Part shown: piece by piece, positions 16,786 through 24,716 of the stretch
Numbering within the stretch: the stretch's first letter is position 1
How the letters are laid out: each line of letters opens with the position of its first letter
From: Nostoc desertorum CM1-VF14
GTDB taxonomy: Bacteria > Cyanobacteriota > Cyanobacteriia > Cyanobacteriales > Nostocaceae
DNA length: 44,657 nt
Direction: 5' to 3'
Assembly: GCA_019359245.1 (NCBI GenBank)
Contig: JAHHHR010000060.1
Coordinates: forward strand, 1-44,657
Program-made: the position numbers and the translations under genes
Notes under the pieces: model-generated
Databases searched by the model: none
What the model was told of the DNA's origin: nothing
What the model saw: only the letters and a program-made list of their open reading frames with translations

Positions 16786-17805
16786 TTAAGCGGCTTCTGA
16801 CGAAGTTTTTTCAGGGTTTGGTAGATATTTGAGCAAAACGCCGCGATCGCCAATTATAAATCCCCGCTCTGGCTCTAAGAACACAATTTTATACAAATTA
16901 GCAGCAACTTCTTCCACTTCACGGTCTTTTTCCCAGGTTTTGCCACCGTCGCCACTCCGTAACAAATTACCGCTACCGCCACCTATCCAAATTTCATCAG
17001 GTGTGCGATATGCCAAATCGAGTAAACCCCAACTGGTGGATAACTCTGGATATTTTGCCTCTTGCCATTCTTCAGGTTTAGTTGGGTCACTAAATTGAAT
17101 TTGACCTCCCCTGGCTAGTAACCACAATTGCCCATTGTCAGCAAAACCCATGTTTTCTACTCGCCGAGAACTAATGCGGTTATGGGGTACCCAAGCATCT
17201 TGCCCAGGTTCCCAAGTCGAGTAGAAACTACCTTTAGCGGAAACCGCAACATATTTCCCATCAGGAGAACGTTCTAAGTTACGCACTACACCGACTGCTG
17301 ATTCCACCTGGGCTTTCCAGTTTTTGCCGCCATCTGTGGTCTTATATATAGCTCCCACATCAGTAGCCATCTCAGCTGTATTATCTGCTAGTGCCTTAAC
17401 TGCGATTGGGCTACCTGGTAGCTTTTCACTCAAGGGAATACGCGACCAAGAAGCACCTTCATCGGTAGTGTGCAGCAACAGTCCAGGCTCTCCGGCAATC
17501 CAGCCTTCCTTTCCTGCAAAACTTACCGAGTCAAAGCGATACTTTTGCTCATCCAGTTGCAGTGTTATTGGTTTCCAGGTATTACCACCGTCATTGGTTT
17601 CCAATAGGGTGGCATTGCTACCTACTAAGTAGCCATGCTCAGAGTTATTAGTAAAAGCAATATCCAGGAGATTCGAGTCTGTTGGCACAGAAATGACTTT
17701 CCAAGGGTTGTAGCTAACAGAAGGAACTCTGCTACAACCTATACACATGAGGACTACTATCAACAAGGTAGCTATTCGTTGCCAACCTTTCACAATTGAA
17801 TGCAT
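16786..17805 (-). CDS. ycf48: Photosystem II assembly factor Ycf48 (HCF136-like)
   Basis: A 339-residue lumenal assembly factor that acts at the D1/reaction-centre stage of photosystem II. The N terminus (ATLLIVVLMCIGCS) is a lipoprotein signal with a lipobox Cys near residue 24. The rest is a seven-bladed propeller of BNR/Ycf48-type repeats, visible as recurring GGNTW, GASWSRI, GGKNWK and GGKTWEKD turns and GWIAGEPGLLLHTTDEG-like blades. Length is normal. It lies upstream of psbE on the same strand, the arrangement with rubA known from other cyanobacteria, and fits coordinated supply of photosystem II parts. Confidence 0.94.
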   Translation of the reverse strand: MHSIVKGWQRIATLLIVVLMCIGCSRVPSVSYNPWKVISVPTDSNLLDIAFTNNSEHGYLVGSNATLLETNDGGNTWKPITLQLDEQKYRFDSVSFAGKEGWIAGEPGLLLHTTDEGASWSRIPLSEKLPGSPIAVKALADNTAEMATDVGAIYKTTDGGKNWKAQVESAVGVVRNLERSPDGKYVAVSAKGSFYSTWEPGQDAWVPHNRISSRRVENMGFADNGQLWLLARGGQIQFSDPTKPEEWQEAKYPELSTSWGLLDLAYRTPDEIWIGGGSGNLLRSGDGGKTWEKDREVEEVAANLYKIVFLEPERGFIIGDRGVLLKYLPNPEKTSSEAA

Positions 17806-18266
17806 TAGTATTTCTTAACTTGTTTCTAAATTTCTGTAGCTGTTCTCTAAAAGGTTTACTGATACTTTTTTGCTAACATTTGCTAACAAATACATAAGTT
17901 GAGCAGATCAATCTCAACCAAAGTGTATCAATCAATGCATAAAAACAAGTTCTATGCACTCTTACTTGTTTGCTTCTAGTGTGGTTCTTACTTGGAGATG
18001 CAACACATTTGCGATTACTTGCTGTAACAGATCAGAGGCAACTTATCAGTATAGAGGTTGCTTGACATTACGCATTCTCACCTGAATCTCTGATATTTTA
18101 TCAGAGAATACACTGGTAATCAATGTAAACAAAAGTGAGCATTTTTAGCTTAATTAAACGCTCTAGGGAATAAGTAAAACAGCATAATTGTGTGATTATA
18201 GCCACACAACCAATAATGAAAATCTCTTCCCATACTCACTACTCCCTGTTTCTGAGATAACGGCTG
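17806..18266. other. Gene-free region between rubA and ycf48
   Basis: AT-rich sequence of 461 bases. It contains a perfect 9-bp inverted repeat at 18087-18107 (TCTCTGATA, TTT, TATCAGAGA) without a T-run on either side. The long spacing implies that ycf48 has its own promoter rather than strict co-transcription with rubA. No gene is visible. Confidence 0.5.
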
Positions 18267-18602
18267 TCATTGTAGGCCGTAGAGACTGATAAAAAACAAG
18301 AAGCCAAGAGCCAAAGCACCAAAAATTAGGATATTCTTTTGGGTTGGCGTTAGGTTGTTGACACCCAAACCGTAACCGAGATTTTCTTTGAAGCCGGATG
18401 CAGTACCCGTAGGGCCGATGTTGGCAAAAGCGGTTTTTTTAGCACTACAAACTGGACAGCGCCAATTTATGGGCAATTCTGCAAAGGATGTCCCTGAAGG
18501 AATATCATCCTTGTCGTCTCCCTTCTCAGGTTCGTAAACATAACCGCAGGCGCGACACTCGTAGCGGTCTAACACCGTAGTCTCAACAGCTGGTTCGCTC
18601 AT
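18267..18602 (-). CDS. rubA: Membrane-anchored rubredoxin
   Basis: A 111-residue protein with a rubredoxin domain at residues 12-57: CRAC (Cys16, Cys19) and CPVC (Cys49, Cys52) bind a single iron. A flexible linker and one C-terminal transmembrane helix (about 88-108, NILIFGALALGFLFFISLYG) anchor it to the thylakoid. In cyanobacteria and plants this protein (RubA/RBD1) is needed for photosystem assembly. I start at MSEPAVETT because the domain and known homologs begin there; the frame is open 27 codons further upstream. It is followed by ycf48 and psbEFLJ on the same strand. Confidence 0.93.
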   Translation of the reverse strand: MSEPAVETTVLDRYECRACGYVYEPEKGDDKDDIPSGTSFAELPINWRCPVCSAKKTAFANIGPTGTASGFKENLGYGLGVNNLTPTQKNILIFGALALGFLFFISLYGLQ

Positions 18603-18925
18603 GGCTAGGGCCTCGCAGAGGAGAAATCTGAAATATACGTTACAAATTATGACATAATTGTTAGGTTTTTCTATCACAATCAAAAGCTAATTAAATAGTT
18701 GAAGTGTATCTGTTTCCCAGATTTCAGAAAAACCAAACAGATATAATGTAAAAGAAAGTAACGCAGTTAAGGGATTGGGCATGGGGCATGGGACATTGGG
18801 CATGAGGCATGGGGCATGGGAAAAAAACTTCTTTGTCCTCTCACTCGTTAGTCCCTAATCTCTAGGCGTCAGTACCCAATCTCCAGTCACTACTTAAAAT
18901 ACTCCATAAGCGGTAGATACTCATT
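18603..18925. other. Divergent promoter region between rubA and ndhC
   Basis: Must contain promoters for rubA and the ndhCKJ operon. Its most visible content is the STRR array at 18776-18820. No small gene is supported. Confidence 0.5.
18776..18820. repeat. STRR array of GGGCATG heptamers
   Basis: About six imperfect copies of GGGCATG/GGGACATT-like heptamers in a row ahead of ndhC. Short tandem heptamers of this kind are typical of heterocystous cyanobacteria. A related GGGCATGGGGCATTGGG stretch occurs at 16719-16737 downstream of psbE. Confidence 0.8.
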
Positions 18926-19288
18926 GTGTTTGTCCTCAGCGGTTACGAGTACCTTCTAGGCTTCTTCATAGTCTGTAGCCTAGTTCCTGCCTTAGCGCTC
19001 TCAGCTTCCAAGCTCCTACGACCCAGTGGTTACAGCCCAGAACGGCACACCACCTATGAATCTGGCATGGAACCCATTGGGGGAGCCTGGATTCAGTTCA
19101 ATATCCGCTACTACATGTTTGCTCTGGTCTTCGTCGTCTTTGATGTGGAGACCGTATTCTTGTATCCTTGGGCGGTAGCTTTCCACCGTTTGGGGCTATT
19201 GGCATTTATTGAAGCACTAGTCTTTATTGCAATTCTTGTAGTCGCCTTAGTTTACGCATGGCGTAAAGGAGCTTTGGAATGGTCTTGA
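18926..19288 (+). CDS. ndhC: NDH-1 subunit 3
   Basis: A 120-residue thylakoid membrane subunit of the type I NAD(P)H dehydrogenase-like complex (photosynthetic complex I). Three hydrophobic segments are visible, with the conserved loop HTTYESGMEPIGGAWIQFNI around residues 41-60, which in complex I lies near the quinone cavity, and FVVFDVETVFLYPWA near 70-85. The start codon is GTG at 18926 and gives the usual family length. Its end overlaps ndhK by ten bases, so translation is probably coupled. Confidence 0.96.
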   Translation: MFVLSGYEYLLGFFIVCSLVPALALSASKLLRPSGYSPERHTTYESGMEPIGGAWIQFNIRYYMFALVFVVFDVETVFLYPWAVAFHRLGLLAFIEALVFIAILVVALVYAWRKGALEWS

Positions 19289-20016
19289 ATTCTAACTTAA
19301 CAACCCAGGACAAAGGACGAATTATCAACCCCATTGAGCGGACTACAATCACTCAAGACCTTTCAGAAAACGTCATTTTGACGACGGTTGATGATCTCTA
19401 CGACTGGGCGCGACTTTCTAGTCTGTGGCCGTTGCTATTTGGTACTGCTTGCTGCTTTATTGAGTTTGCAGCTTTAATTGGTTCACGATTTGACTTTGAC
19501 CGTTTTGGACTAATTCCTCGTTCTAGCCCCCGCCAAGCCGATTTAATTATTACGGCAGGGACTATTAATATGAAGATGGCCCCTCAACTGGTGCGTCTTT
19601 ATGAACAAATGCCAGAGCCGAAGTATGTAATTGCGATGGGTGCTTGCACAATTACTGGCGGTATGTTCAGCGCTGATTCCACCACGGCAGTGCGCGGAGT
19701 CGATAAACTAATTCCTGTAGATGTGTACTTGCCTGGTTGTCCTCCCCGTCCAGAAGCAATTATCGACGCAATTATTAAGCTGCGGAAGAAAATCTCTAAT
19801 GAATCGATGCAAGAGCGGGATAAAATTAAGCAAACCCACCGCTACTACAGCACGACTCATAACCTGAAGCCAGTAGAGGAAATCTTAACTGGTAAGTATT
19901 TGCAATCAGCAACTCGCTCTGCACCACCGAAGGAATTGGCAGAAGCGATTGGTATGCCAATACCACCTGCACTGCTGACAGAAAAGGCGCAAAAGGAGGA
20001 GCAAACCCGTGGCTGA
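19279..20016 (+). CDS. ndhK: NDH-1 subunit K
   Basis: A 245-residue peripheral-arm subunit that carries the terminal 4Fe-4S cluster (N2) of the NDH-1 complex and passes electrons to plastoquinone. Cluster ligands are visible in GTACCFIEFAA (two adjacent cysteines, about residues 57-58), MGACTITGGMF (about 122) and LPGCPPRPEA (about 152). RSSPRQADLIITAGT is also conserved. The C-terminal 50 residues are a variable extension usual in cyanobacteria. It overlaps ndhC by ten bases and ndhJ by eight. Confidence 0.97.
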   Translation: MVLNSNLTTQDKGRIINPIERTTITQDLSENVILTTVDDLYDWARLSSLWPLLFGTACCFIEFAALIGSRFDFDRFGLIPRSSPRQADLIITAGTINMKMAPQLVRLYEQMPEPKYVIAMGACTITGGMFSADSTTAVRGVDKLIPVDVYLPGCPPRPEAIIDAIIKLRKKISNESMQERDKIKQTHRYYSTTHNLKPVEEILTGKYLQSATRSAPPKELAEAIGMPIPPALLTEKAQKEEQTRG

Positions 20017-20539
20017 AGAAGAATCTAAACCAGTACCAGCAGAGAAAGAAGAGTCATTGGTACAAGCGGGTAAAGTTTCCCAGTGGTTGACGGAAAATGG
20101 CTTTGACCATGAGTTTCTAGCACCAGATAAAAACGGGATAGAGATAATTAAGGTGGCGGCAGATTTCTTGCTTCCTACCGCTACAGCCCTTTATGCTTAC
20201 GGGTTTAATTATCTCCAGTTTCAAGGTGGCGTTGACCTTGGGCCAGGACAGGAATTGGTGAGTGTGTATCACTTGATTAAAGTGGGTGATAATAGCGATC
20301 GCCCCGAAGAAGTGCGAGTTAAGGTGTTCTTACCACGGGAAAACCCCGTAGTCCCTTCTCTGTACTGGATTTGGAAGACAGCAGATTGGCAAGAGCGCGA
20401 GTCTTACGATATGTTCGGCATTATCTACGAAGGACACCCAAATCTCAAACGGCTTTTGATGCCGGAAGATTGGGTAGGTTGGCCTTTGCGGAAGGATTAC
20501 ATCTCGCCTGATTTCTACGAGTTGCAAGACGCTTATTAA
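20009..20539 (+). CDS. ndhJ: NDH-1 subunit J
   Basis: A 176-residue peripheral-arm subunit equivalent to the 30-kDa subunit of complex I, which packs against NdhH and NdhK. The signature WQERESYDMFGIIYEGHPNL at about residues 129-148 is diagnostic, followed by LKRLLMPEDWVGWPLRKDY and the typical C-terminal QDAY. It overlaps the end of ndhK by eight bases and is the last gene of ndhC-ndhK-ndhJ, followed by a terminator. Confidence 0.97.
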   Translation: MAEEESKPVPAEKEESLVQAGKVSQWLTENGFDHEFLAPDKNGIEIIKVAADFLLPTATALYAYGFNYLQFQGGVDLGPGQELVSVYHLIKVGDNSDRPEEVRVKVFLPRENPVVPSLYWIWKTADWQERESYDMFGIIYEGHPNLKRLLMPEDWVGWPLRKDYISPDFYELQDAY

Positions 20540-20570
20540 AGTGCTAAGTGCTGAGTTTCAGCAGTGATTA

Positions 20571-20605
20571 ACCCCTTTCCGGTGGCGGAGAGGGGTAGTT
20601 TTTTT
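20571..20605 (+). terminator. Intrinsic terminator of ndhCKJ
   Basis: ACCCCTTTCCG and CGGAGAGGGGT form an 11-base stem with one mismatch around a GTGG loop, followed by AGTTTTTTT. It begins 32 bases after the ndhJ stop. Confidence 0.9.
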
Positions 20606-20612
20606 AATGTAT

Positions 20613-20690
20613 AGGCGCTTCTCTACGAGACGCTACGCGTAGCTTGCTTCCCCGTAGGGATACGCCTTCCCGCTGGGTAGGGGTACAGAG
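20613..20690. repeat. Interspersed short repeat
   Basis: GGCGCTTCTCTACGAGACGC followed by TACGCGTAGCTTGC, then TTCCCCGTAGGGATACGCC and TTCCCGCTGGGTAGGGGTAC. The first block matches the repeat core near 5364. A 79-codon open frame at 20644-20883 starts inside it and is not supported as a gene. Confidence 0.65.
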
Positions 20691-20960
20691 GAAAGCGCAA
20701 AGGTTTGAGGGAGAAGAGTTATATCGTACTTGGTGCAATTTCCAAAATGCTCAGTACCAGTCGGTAGTTTTCCAGCTAAAGCCTTTGGTTTATATGATAT
20801 GTACGGGAATATTTCGGAGTGGTATTAATATCACTGATATGACAATTACAACGGCGCACCCAGTGATGGTAGCGCTTGATTAACGGCATGATTCTCCGCA
20901 CTTCTAATTTGAATTAATAATAGTTACAATATAAAGTACAGAGGCATCTTATATAAGAAA

Positions 20961-21233
20961 ATGACAGATTTAGCTCCGAGTAATGCATTTCTAATAGCAG
21001 GGATTGTTTTTATCACGATTGCTGTCATCGGGCAATCTAAATTAGGTTTTATTGAAATTAATCCTGGTTGTTTTGGGAGATTTTTGGCTCTATTTATTGG
21101 TATTTCGAGCTTATTATATGCTTTGGGATTACTCAACCTTTCAGCCGGGACTATTGACTTATTAAGAACTTCTCTGATCGAACAAATAAGACAGAGTATA
21201 AGTTCAATTAATGAGCTTTTACAAGGTTCTTAA
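20961..21233 (+). CDS. Small membrane protein of unknown function
   Basis: A 90-residue protein with two hydrophobic segments (about residues 8-25, FLIAGIVFITIAVIG, and 40-62, RFLALFIGISSLLYALGLLN) and a C-terminal amphipathic tail (IDLLRTSLIEQIRQSISS). It has no recognised domain. Coding character is fair and it does not overlap another gene. It is probably an inner or thylakoid membrane protein. Confidence 0.55.
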   Translation: MTDLAPSNAFLIAGIVFITIAVIGQSKLGFIEINPGCFGRFLALFIGISSLLYALGLLNLSAGTIDLLRTSLIEQIRQSISSINELLQGS

Positions 21234-21273
21234 TAGGCTGGCTTTATAATTTACCTTCTATCCAAGCATATTG

Positions 21274-21324
21274 ATATAGCAGTTTTTTTAGCAAGGTATA
21301 AAATACAGGTGAAAACTGCTATAT
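21274..21324. repeat. Small palindromic element with 13-bp arms
   Basis: ATATAGCAGTTTT at 21274-21286 and AAAACTGCTATAT at 21312-21324 are perfect inverted repeats 25 bases apart. The arm begins TATAGCxGTT like the longer element at 30476-30614. It looks like a miniature dispersed element rather than a terminator. Confidence 0.6.
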
Positions 21325-21493
21325 ATAGGTTTCCGATTTGATTTTGAAAATATACTGAGTTTGAAAAGCCCGTTTTATCTGAAATCTGGTTCAAAGATCA
21401 GGCAGAAGTTTTATAATACATATATTTGATTATTGTCCGTGTTTTCGTGTCTGTGCGTCATCATAAATAATAAGTCTTTAAGACAACACAATA

Positions 21494-22252
21494 TTACTTT
21501 TTGGTTATCAACTTTCTTTCTTCAGGGAGTAAGGTAGTTTCATTCTCAAGGCTATCGCCATCTATAGATTTGGATTTAATTCCATACGGTTTGATAATTA
21601 GGCTGACACCAATTGTCCAACCTAATGCAACCATCCAACCCGCGAGAATGTCACTTGGAAAATGTACCCCCAGATAGAGACGGCACCATGCAATAGCTAT
21701 TATATATAAGCTACCGAAGATGAGGACTAACCAACGCCAAGAGCTAGTCCAGGTTAAGAATAGCAAAATTGCGACCAGAGTTATACTCGTCATAGCATGA
21801 GCGCTGGGAAATGCAAAACTAGTCTCAGGCGCAATGGATTGCCACAATTGTGGACGCACTCGATGCATTAATTGCTTTGCTAGTCGGTTGATGATTACAC
21901 TTCCTGCTGAGGCGGTGAGTAAATAAGCTAGCGATCGCCAGCGTTTTTGAAGTAGTAATATAATTGCGATCGCACCCAAAATTGGTATTGCCGTCCAAGG
22001 TAGCCCAATTATACCTAGCGTCACTGCTAAAGCGTCAAGCTGTGGGTTTGCTGTAGAATGAACTGCTAACAGAATAGGCACATCCCACGGGAAGCCAGCT
22101 TGATTCTTCCATATATTCACTGTCAGGATCTCAAAGACCTGCAAAGGTAAATACACTCCTATCAAGAGGAGTAAGAGCGATCGCCAACGGGTAATCAACA
22201 GCTTTTTGAGAAAAGAAAGAGGCGACTGACTCTCTTTATTAGGTTTTTTCAC
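21494..22252 (-). CDS. PAP2-family membrane phosphatase
   Basis: A 252-residue integral membrane protein with about six hydrophobic segments and the three-part PAP2 signature: KQLMHRVRPQ (about residue 125), FAFPSAHAMTS with the catalytic-pair histidine (about 146-156), and CRLYLGVHFPSDILAGW (about 190-206). Family members remove phosphate from lipids such as phosphatidate or undecaprenyl pyrophosphate; the substrate here is not known. A basic, charged N terminus and a C-terminal hydrophilic tail are unremarkable. It is monocistronic as far as can be seen. Confidence 0.88.
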   Translation of the reverse strand: MKKPNKESQSPLSFLKKLLITRWRSLLLLLIGVYLPLQVFEILTVNIWKNQAGFPWDVPILLAVHSTANPQLDALAVTLGIIGLPWTAIPILGAIAIILLLQKRWRSLAYLLTASAGSVIINRLAKQLMHRVRPQLWQSIAPETSFAFPSAHAMTSITLVAILLFLTWTSSWRWLVLIFGSLYIIAIAWCRLYLGVHFPSDILAGWMVALGWTIGVSLIIKPYGIKSKSIDGDSLENETTLLPEERKLITKK

Positions 22253-22411
22253 TTTTTACATATTAAATCTGTTGTAATCAATTAACCTAGAAGTTGTGCG
22301 TCAGTGTCATCTATCAGTAGATAGTTTTAGTTACTTTAGCTCATGAACACCAAATAAATTTAATAGTGTTTTTCTAAAACAAACAGGTTGATATTTTTAC
22401 AACTCCATCGA

Positions 22412-23653
22412 TTACAAAACACTAGAACTTTGAGAAGCTCCGCAATGTTTACAATATGGCAAATGTTTATAAGTAAGATTATGACAGTTTTGACATTCCA
22501 TGTCTTGATAATAACCACAGTGCGGACAGTAAGTATCAAGATGTCGTATTTTCTTGGCGCAATTTACACAGCGTGATTTTTGAACTCTGCTAGCTGCCTG
22601 GACTTTAGCATTAAAGATAAATTTTTGAAAAAATTGGATAATTCCAAAACCAATAATTGGAATCAGCAAGATATAAGCATAATTTATTAGGAATAGTAAA
22701 CCACCAAAAAGGGTGCTAATGACATTAAATAGAAATTGAAATATTGCCCCTACTTGAAGGAATTCAAATATTTTAACGATTAATGGGATAAAGAAGATGA
22801 CTAACAAATGCCAGCTAATTAGCGAGATGAGTCCATATCCTCTTCCTTGGGCAAATTTGTGGACTGATAAGGCAATTAGAATCAACGGTAGAAGAAAGAG
22901 GGACTGAAAAGCAAGCTGGATACTTGGATACCAAAATGATGCCTGCTGATAGCCTTTGTCAACTCCCCTAAATTGATTTTCATCTTTAAGAAAGGCTATA
23001 AAATTGGTGCTTTCCGCTTTGGTAAGGAGTTCATTTTTAAGATTAGAAATTCCTTGTTTAAGAGTAGAAATTTGGCGATTATTTTGTTCTAATGTCTGTT
23101 TAGCTTTTTCAGCACCGACTTGATTAATTGATTGTTCACGACCCTGACCTGCTATTTTTTCTAAGAGCGTTGAGTCATATTGATTTTTAATAGTGCGATT
23201 GGCTTGTTCAAGGTTACTGATTTTCGCTTGTCTTTGCTCAATATTTTTGATGATTTGCTGGTTTTGAGTATCGTTAATCTTATCTTTGTACCCAGCATAT
23301 TGCAAGCAAGTTTTAGAAACTTCACCCAGATGTCCTGCTTCGGCTCGTTGATAGTTTTGCTGAAAATTAAGTTGATTGTTCAGTTTATATGGCAATGAAA
23401 GTCTAACAATTTCATAGTCTTTATCTTGAGTGGTTTTTGTCCGGTAATTTTGCCACTCTGAATAACATGGATAAGCCTCGGTAGGGCTAATATGCCATCT
23501 ACTAATATCATCGAGTCCGGTAAAAACATTAATCAAGATAAAAATATCAATTAAAATAATTACAATTAAACTTACTTTATTCAGTGGTTCGTTGTTGATT
23601 GTTCTTGATCTACTAAAAAATTGGCTCAAAAGTCGGCGAATTCTGGCAAACAT
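22412..23653 (-). CDS. Membrane protein with coiled coil and C-terminal zinc ribbons
   Basis: A 413-residue protein of unknown function. Order of parts: one transmembrane helix near residues 27-45; an extracytoplasmic-type region with two cysteines (CYSEW near 63, TCLQY near 117); a Gln/Asn-rich coiled coil at about 130-215; several hydrophobic segments at about 240-345; and two zinc-ribbon-like modules at the end, CVNCAKKIRHLDTYCPHCG and CQNCHNLTYKHLPYCKHCG. Each has two CxxC pairs. The ribbons probably face the cytoplasm. I do not recognise a named family. Confidence 0.8.
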   Translation of the reverse strand: MFARIRRLLSQFFSRSRTINNEPLNKVSLIVIILIDIFILINVFTGLDDISRWHISPTEAYPCYSEWQNYRTKTTQDKDYEIVRLSLPYKLNNQLNFQQNYQRAEAGHLGEVSKTCLQYAGYKDKINDTQNQQIIKNIEQRQAKISNLEQANRTIKNQYDSTLLEKIAGQGREQSINQVGAEKAKQTLEQNNRQISTLKQGISNLKNELLTKAESTNFIAFLKDENQFRGVDKGYQQASFWYPSIQLAFQSLFLLPLILIALSVHKFAQGRGYGLISLISWHLLVIFFIPLIVKIFEFLQVGAIFQFLFNVISTLFGGLLFLINYAYILLIPIIGFGIIQFFQKFIFNAKVQAASRVQKSRCVNCAKKIRHLDTYCPHCGYYQDMECQNCHNLTYKHLPYCKHCGASQSSSVL

Positions 23654-23774
23654 ATTGTCTTTTAAATAAAGGGGAATTTAATCCGAATCAATTTTATCTG
23701 ATCAGTAGTGAATAACTTTAAAAAAATACATCTTTAATCTGAAGATTTGTTAACTGCTGACTTTTGAGAAACAA

Positions 23775-23808
23775 AGATCCCTGACTTCTTAAAAGAAGCC
23801 AGGGATCT
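23775..23808. repeat. Hairpin repeat, family member 2
   Basis: AGATCCCTGACTTCTT and AAGAAGCCAGGGATCT are 16-base arms with one mismatch and a two-base loop. It resembles the hairpin at 5469-5501. It lies downstream of the Prx-Grx gene and upstream of the membrane-protein gene, both on the minus strand, and may end transcription, though the following T-run is weak. Confidence 0.7.
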
Positions 23809-23904
23809 GTAGCTTTCAATTCTGACAAATCAGGCTGTGGTGAAAAATACCGTAACTTTTACCTGAAGTTGATATAGGTAATGCCTGTGTGCGCCAACTA
23901 AAAC

Positions 23905-24639
23905 CTATTTAGCAGCGAAGTAGGTTTCTAACGCCTCAGAACCACCAATTAATTTACCATCGATAAATACTTGGGGAACTGTTGTTGCACCTGTAACTGC
24001 TCGTAACGAGCGTGTGGTGATATCTTTACCCAGGGTAATTTCTTCGTAGTTGATACCATGTTCCTTGAGCATCGTCTTAGCACGCGCACAGAAGGGACAA
24101 CCGACTTTCGTAAACAGAGAAACAAGTTCGGGCTTTACTGCTTGGGGATTGATATATCTAAGCATTGTCTCAGCATCAGATACTTTAAAGGGATCTCCTG
24201 GCTCGTCTGGCTCAATAAACATTTGGTTAATTACACCATCTCTTACGAGCATCGAGTAACGCCACGATCGCTTCCCAAACCCCAAGTCTGATTTGTCTAC
24301 CAGCATACCCATGCCTTCAGTAAATTCACCATTACCATCGGGAATTACTGTAATATTTTCTGCCTCTTGAACTTTTGCCCATTCGTTCATCACAAAGGGA
24401 TCGTTGACAGAAATACAGATAATATCATCGACACCATTTTCTTTGAAAACCCCAGCCAATTCGTTATAACCAGGGAGATGAGTCGATGAACAAGTCGGAG
24501 TGTAAGCACCCGGTAAGGAGAAGACAACCACTGTCTTATTAGCAAACAATTCATCGGTTGTCACATCCACCCATTCGTTATCCTTGCGAGTATGAAAAGT
24601 GACATTGGGAACTCTTTGTCCTCGGCGATTGGGGAACAT
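23905..24639 (-). CDS. Peroxiredoxin-glutaredoxin fusion protein
   Basis: A 244-residue two-domain antioxidant enzyme. Residues 1-160 are a Prx5-type peroxiredoxin with the peroxidatic cysteine in PGAYTPTCSSTHLPGY (about residue 50). Residues 170-244 are a glutaredoxin with CPFC (VGCPFCARAK), TVPQVFIDGKLIGGSEALE and the glutathione-site layout. In such hybrids the Grx domain uses glutathione to re-reduce the peroxiredoxin, giving a self-contained peroxide reductase. It is the last of four same-strand genes that also include a glutathione peroxidase, which supports a role in peroxide defence. Confidence 0.93.
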   Translation of the reverse strand: MFPNRRGQRVPNVTFHTRKDNEWVDVTTDELFANKTVVVFSLPGAYTPTCSSTHLPGYNELAGVFKENGVDDIICISVNDPFVMNEWAKVQEAENITVIPDGNGEFTEGMGMLVDKSDLGFGKRSWRYSMLVRDGVINQMFIEPDEPGDPFKVSDAETMLRYINPQAVKPELVSLFTKVGCPFCARAKTMLKEHGINYEEITLGKDITTRSLRAVTGATTVPQVFIDGKLIGGSEALETYFAAK

Positions 24640-24716
24640 AATTTTGCTTGCCTTCAGTAATCAATTCCAGTCATAACCTATCATGGGAGGACTGGTATGA
24701 TGTAACTATCAATCAG

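Noticed and set aside
18087..18107. 9-bp inverted repeat between rubA and ycf48 as a terminator
   Set aside because: It has no T-run on either side; too short to argue as an operator without comparison.
18776..18820. Regularly spaced GGGCATG units as a regulator-binding array
   Set aside because: The same type of heptamer run occurs in several unrelated intergenic sites here, so a generic STRR is more likely.
20644..20883. 79-codon open frame after ndhJ
   Set aside because: Its start lies in a dispersed repeat and the product shows no domain or sensible composition.
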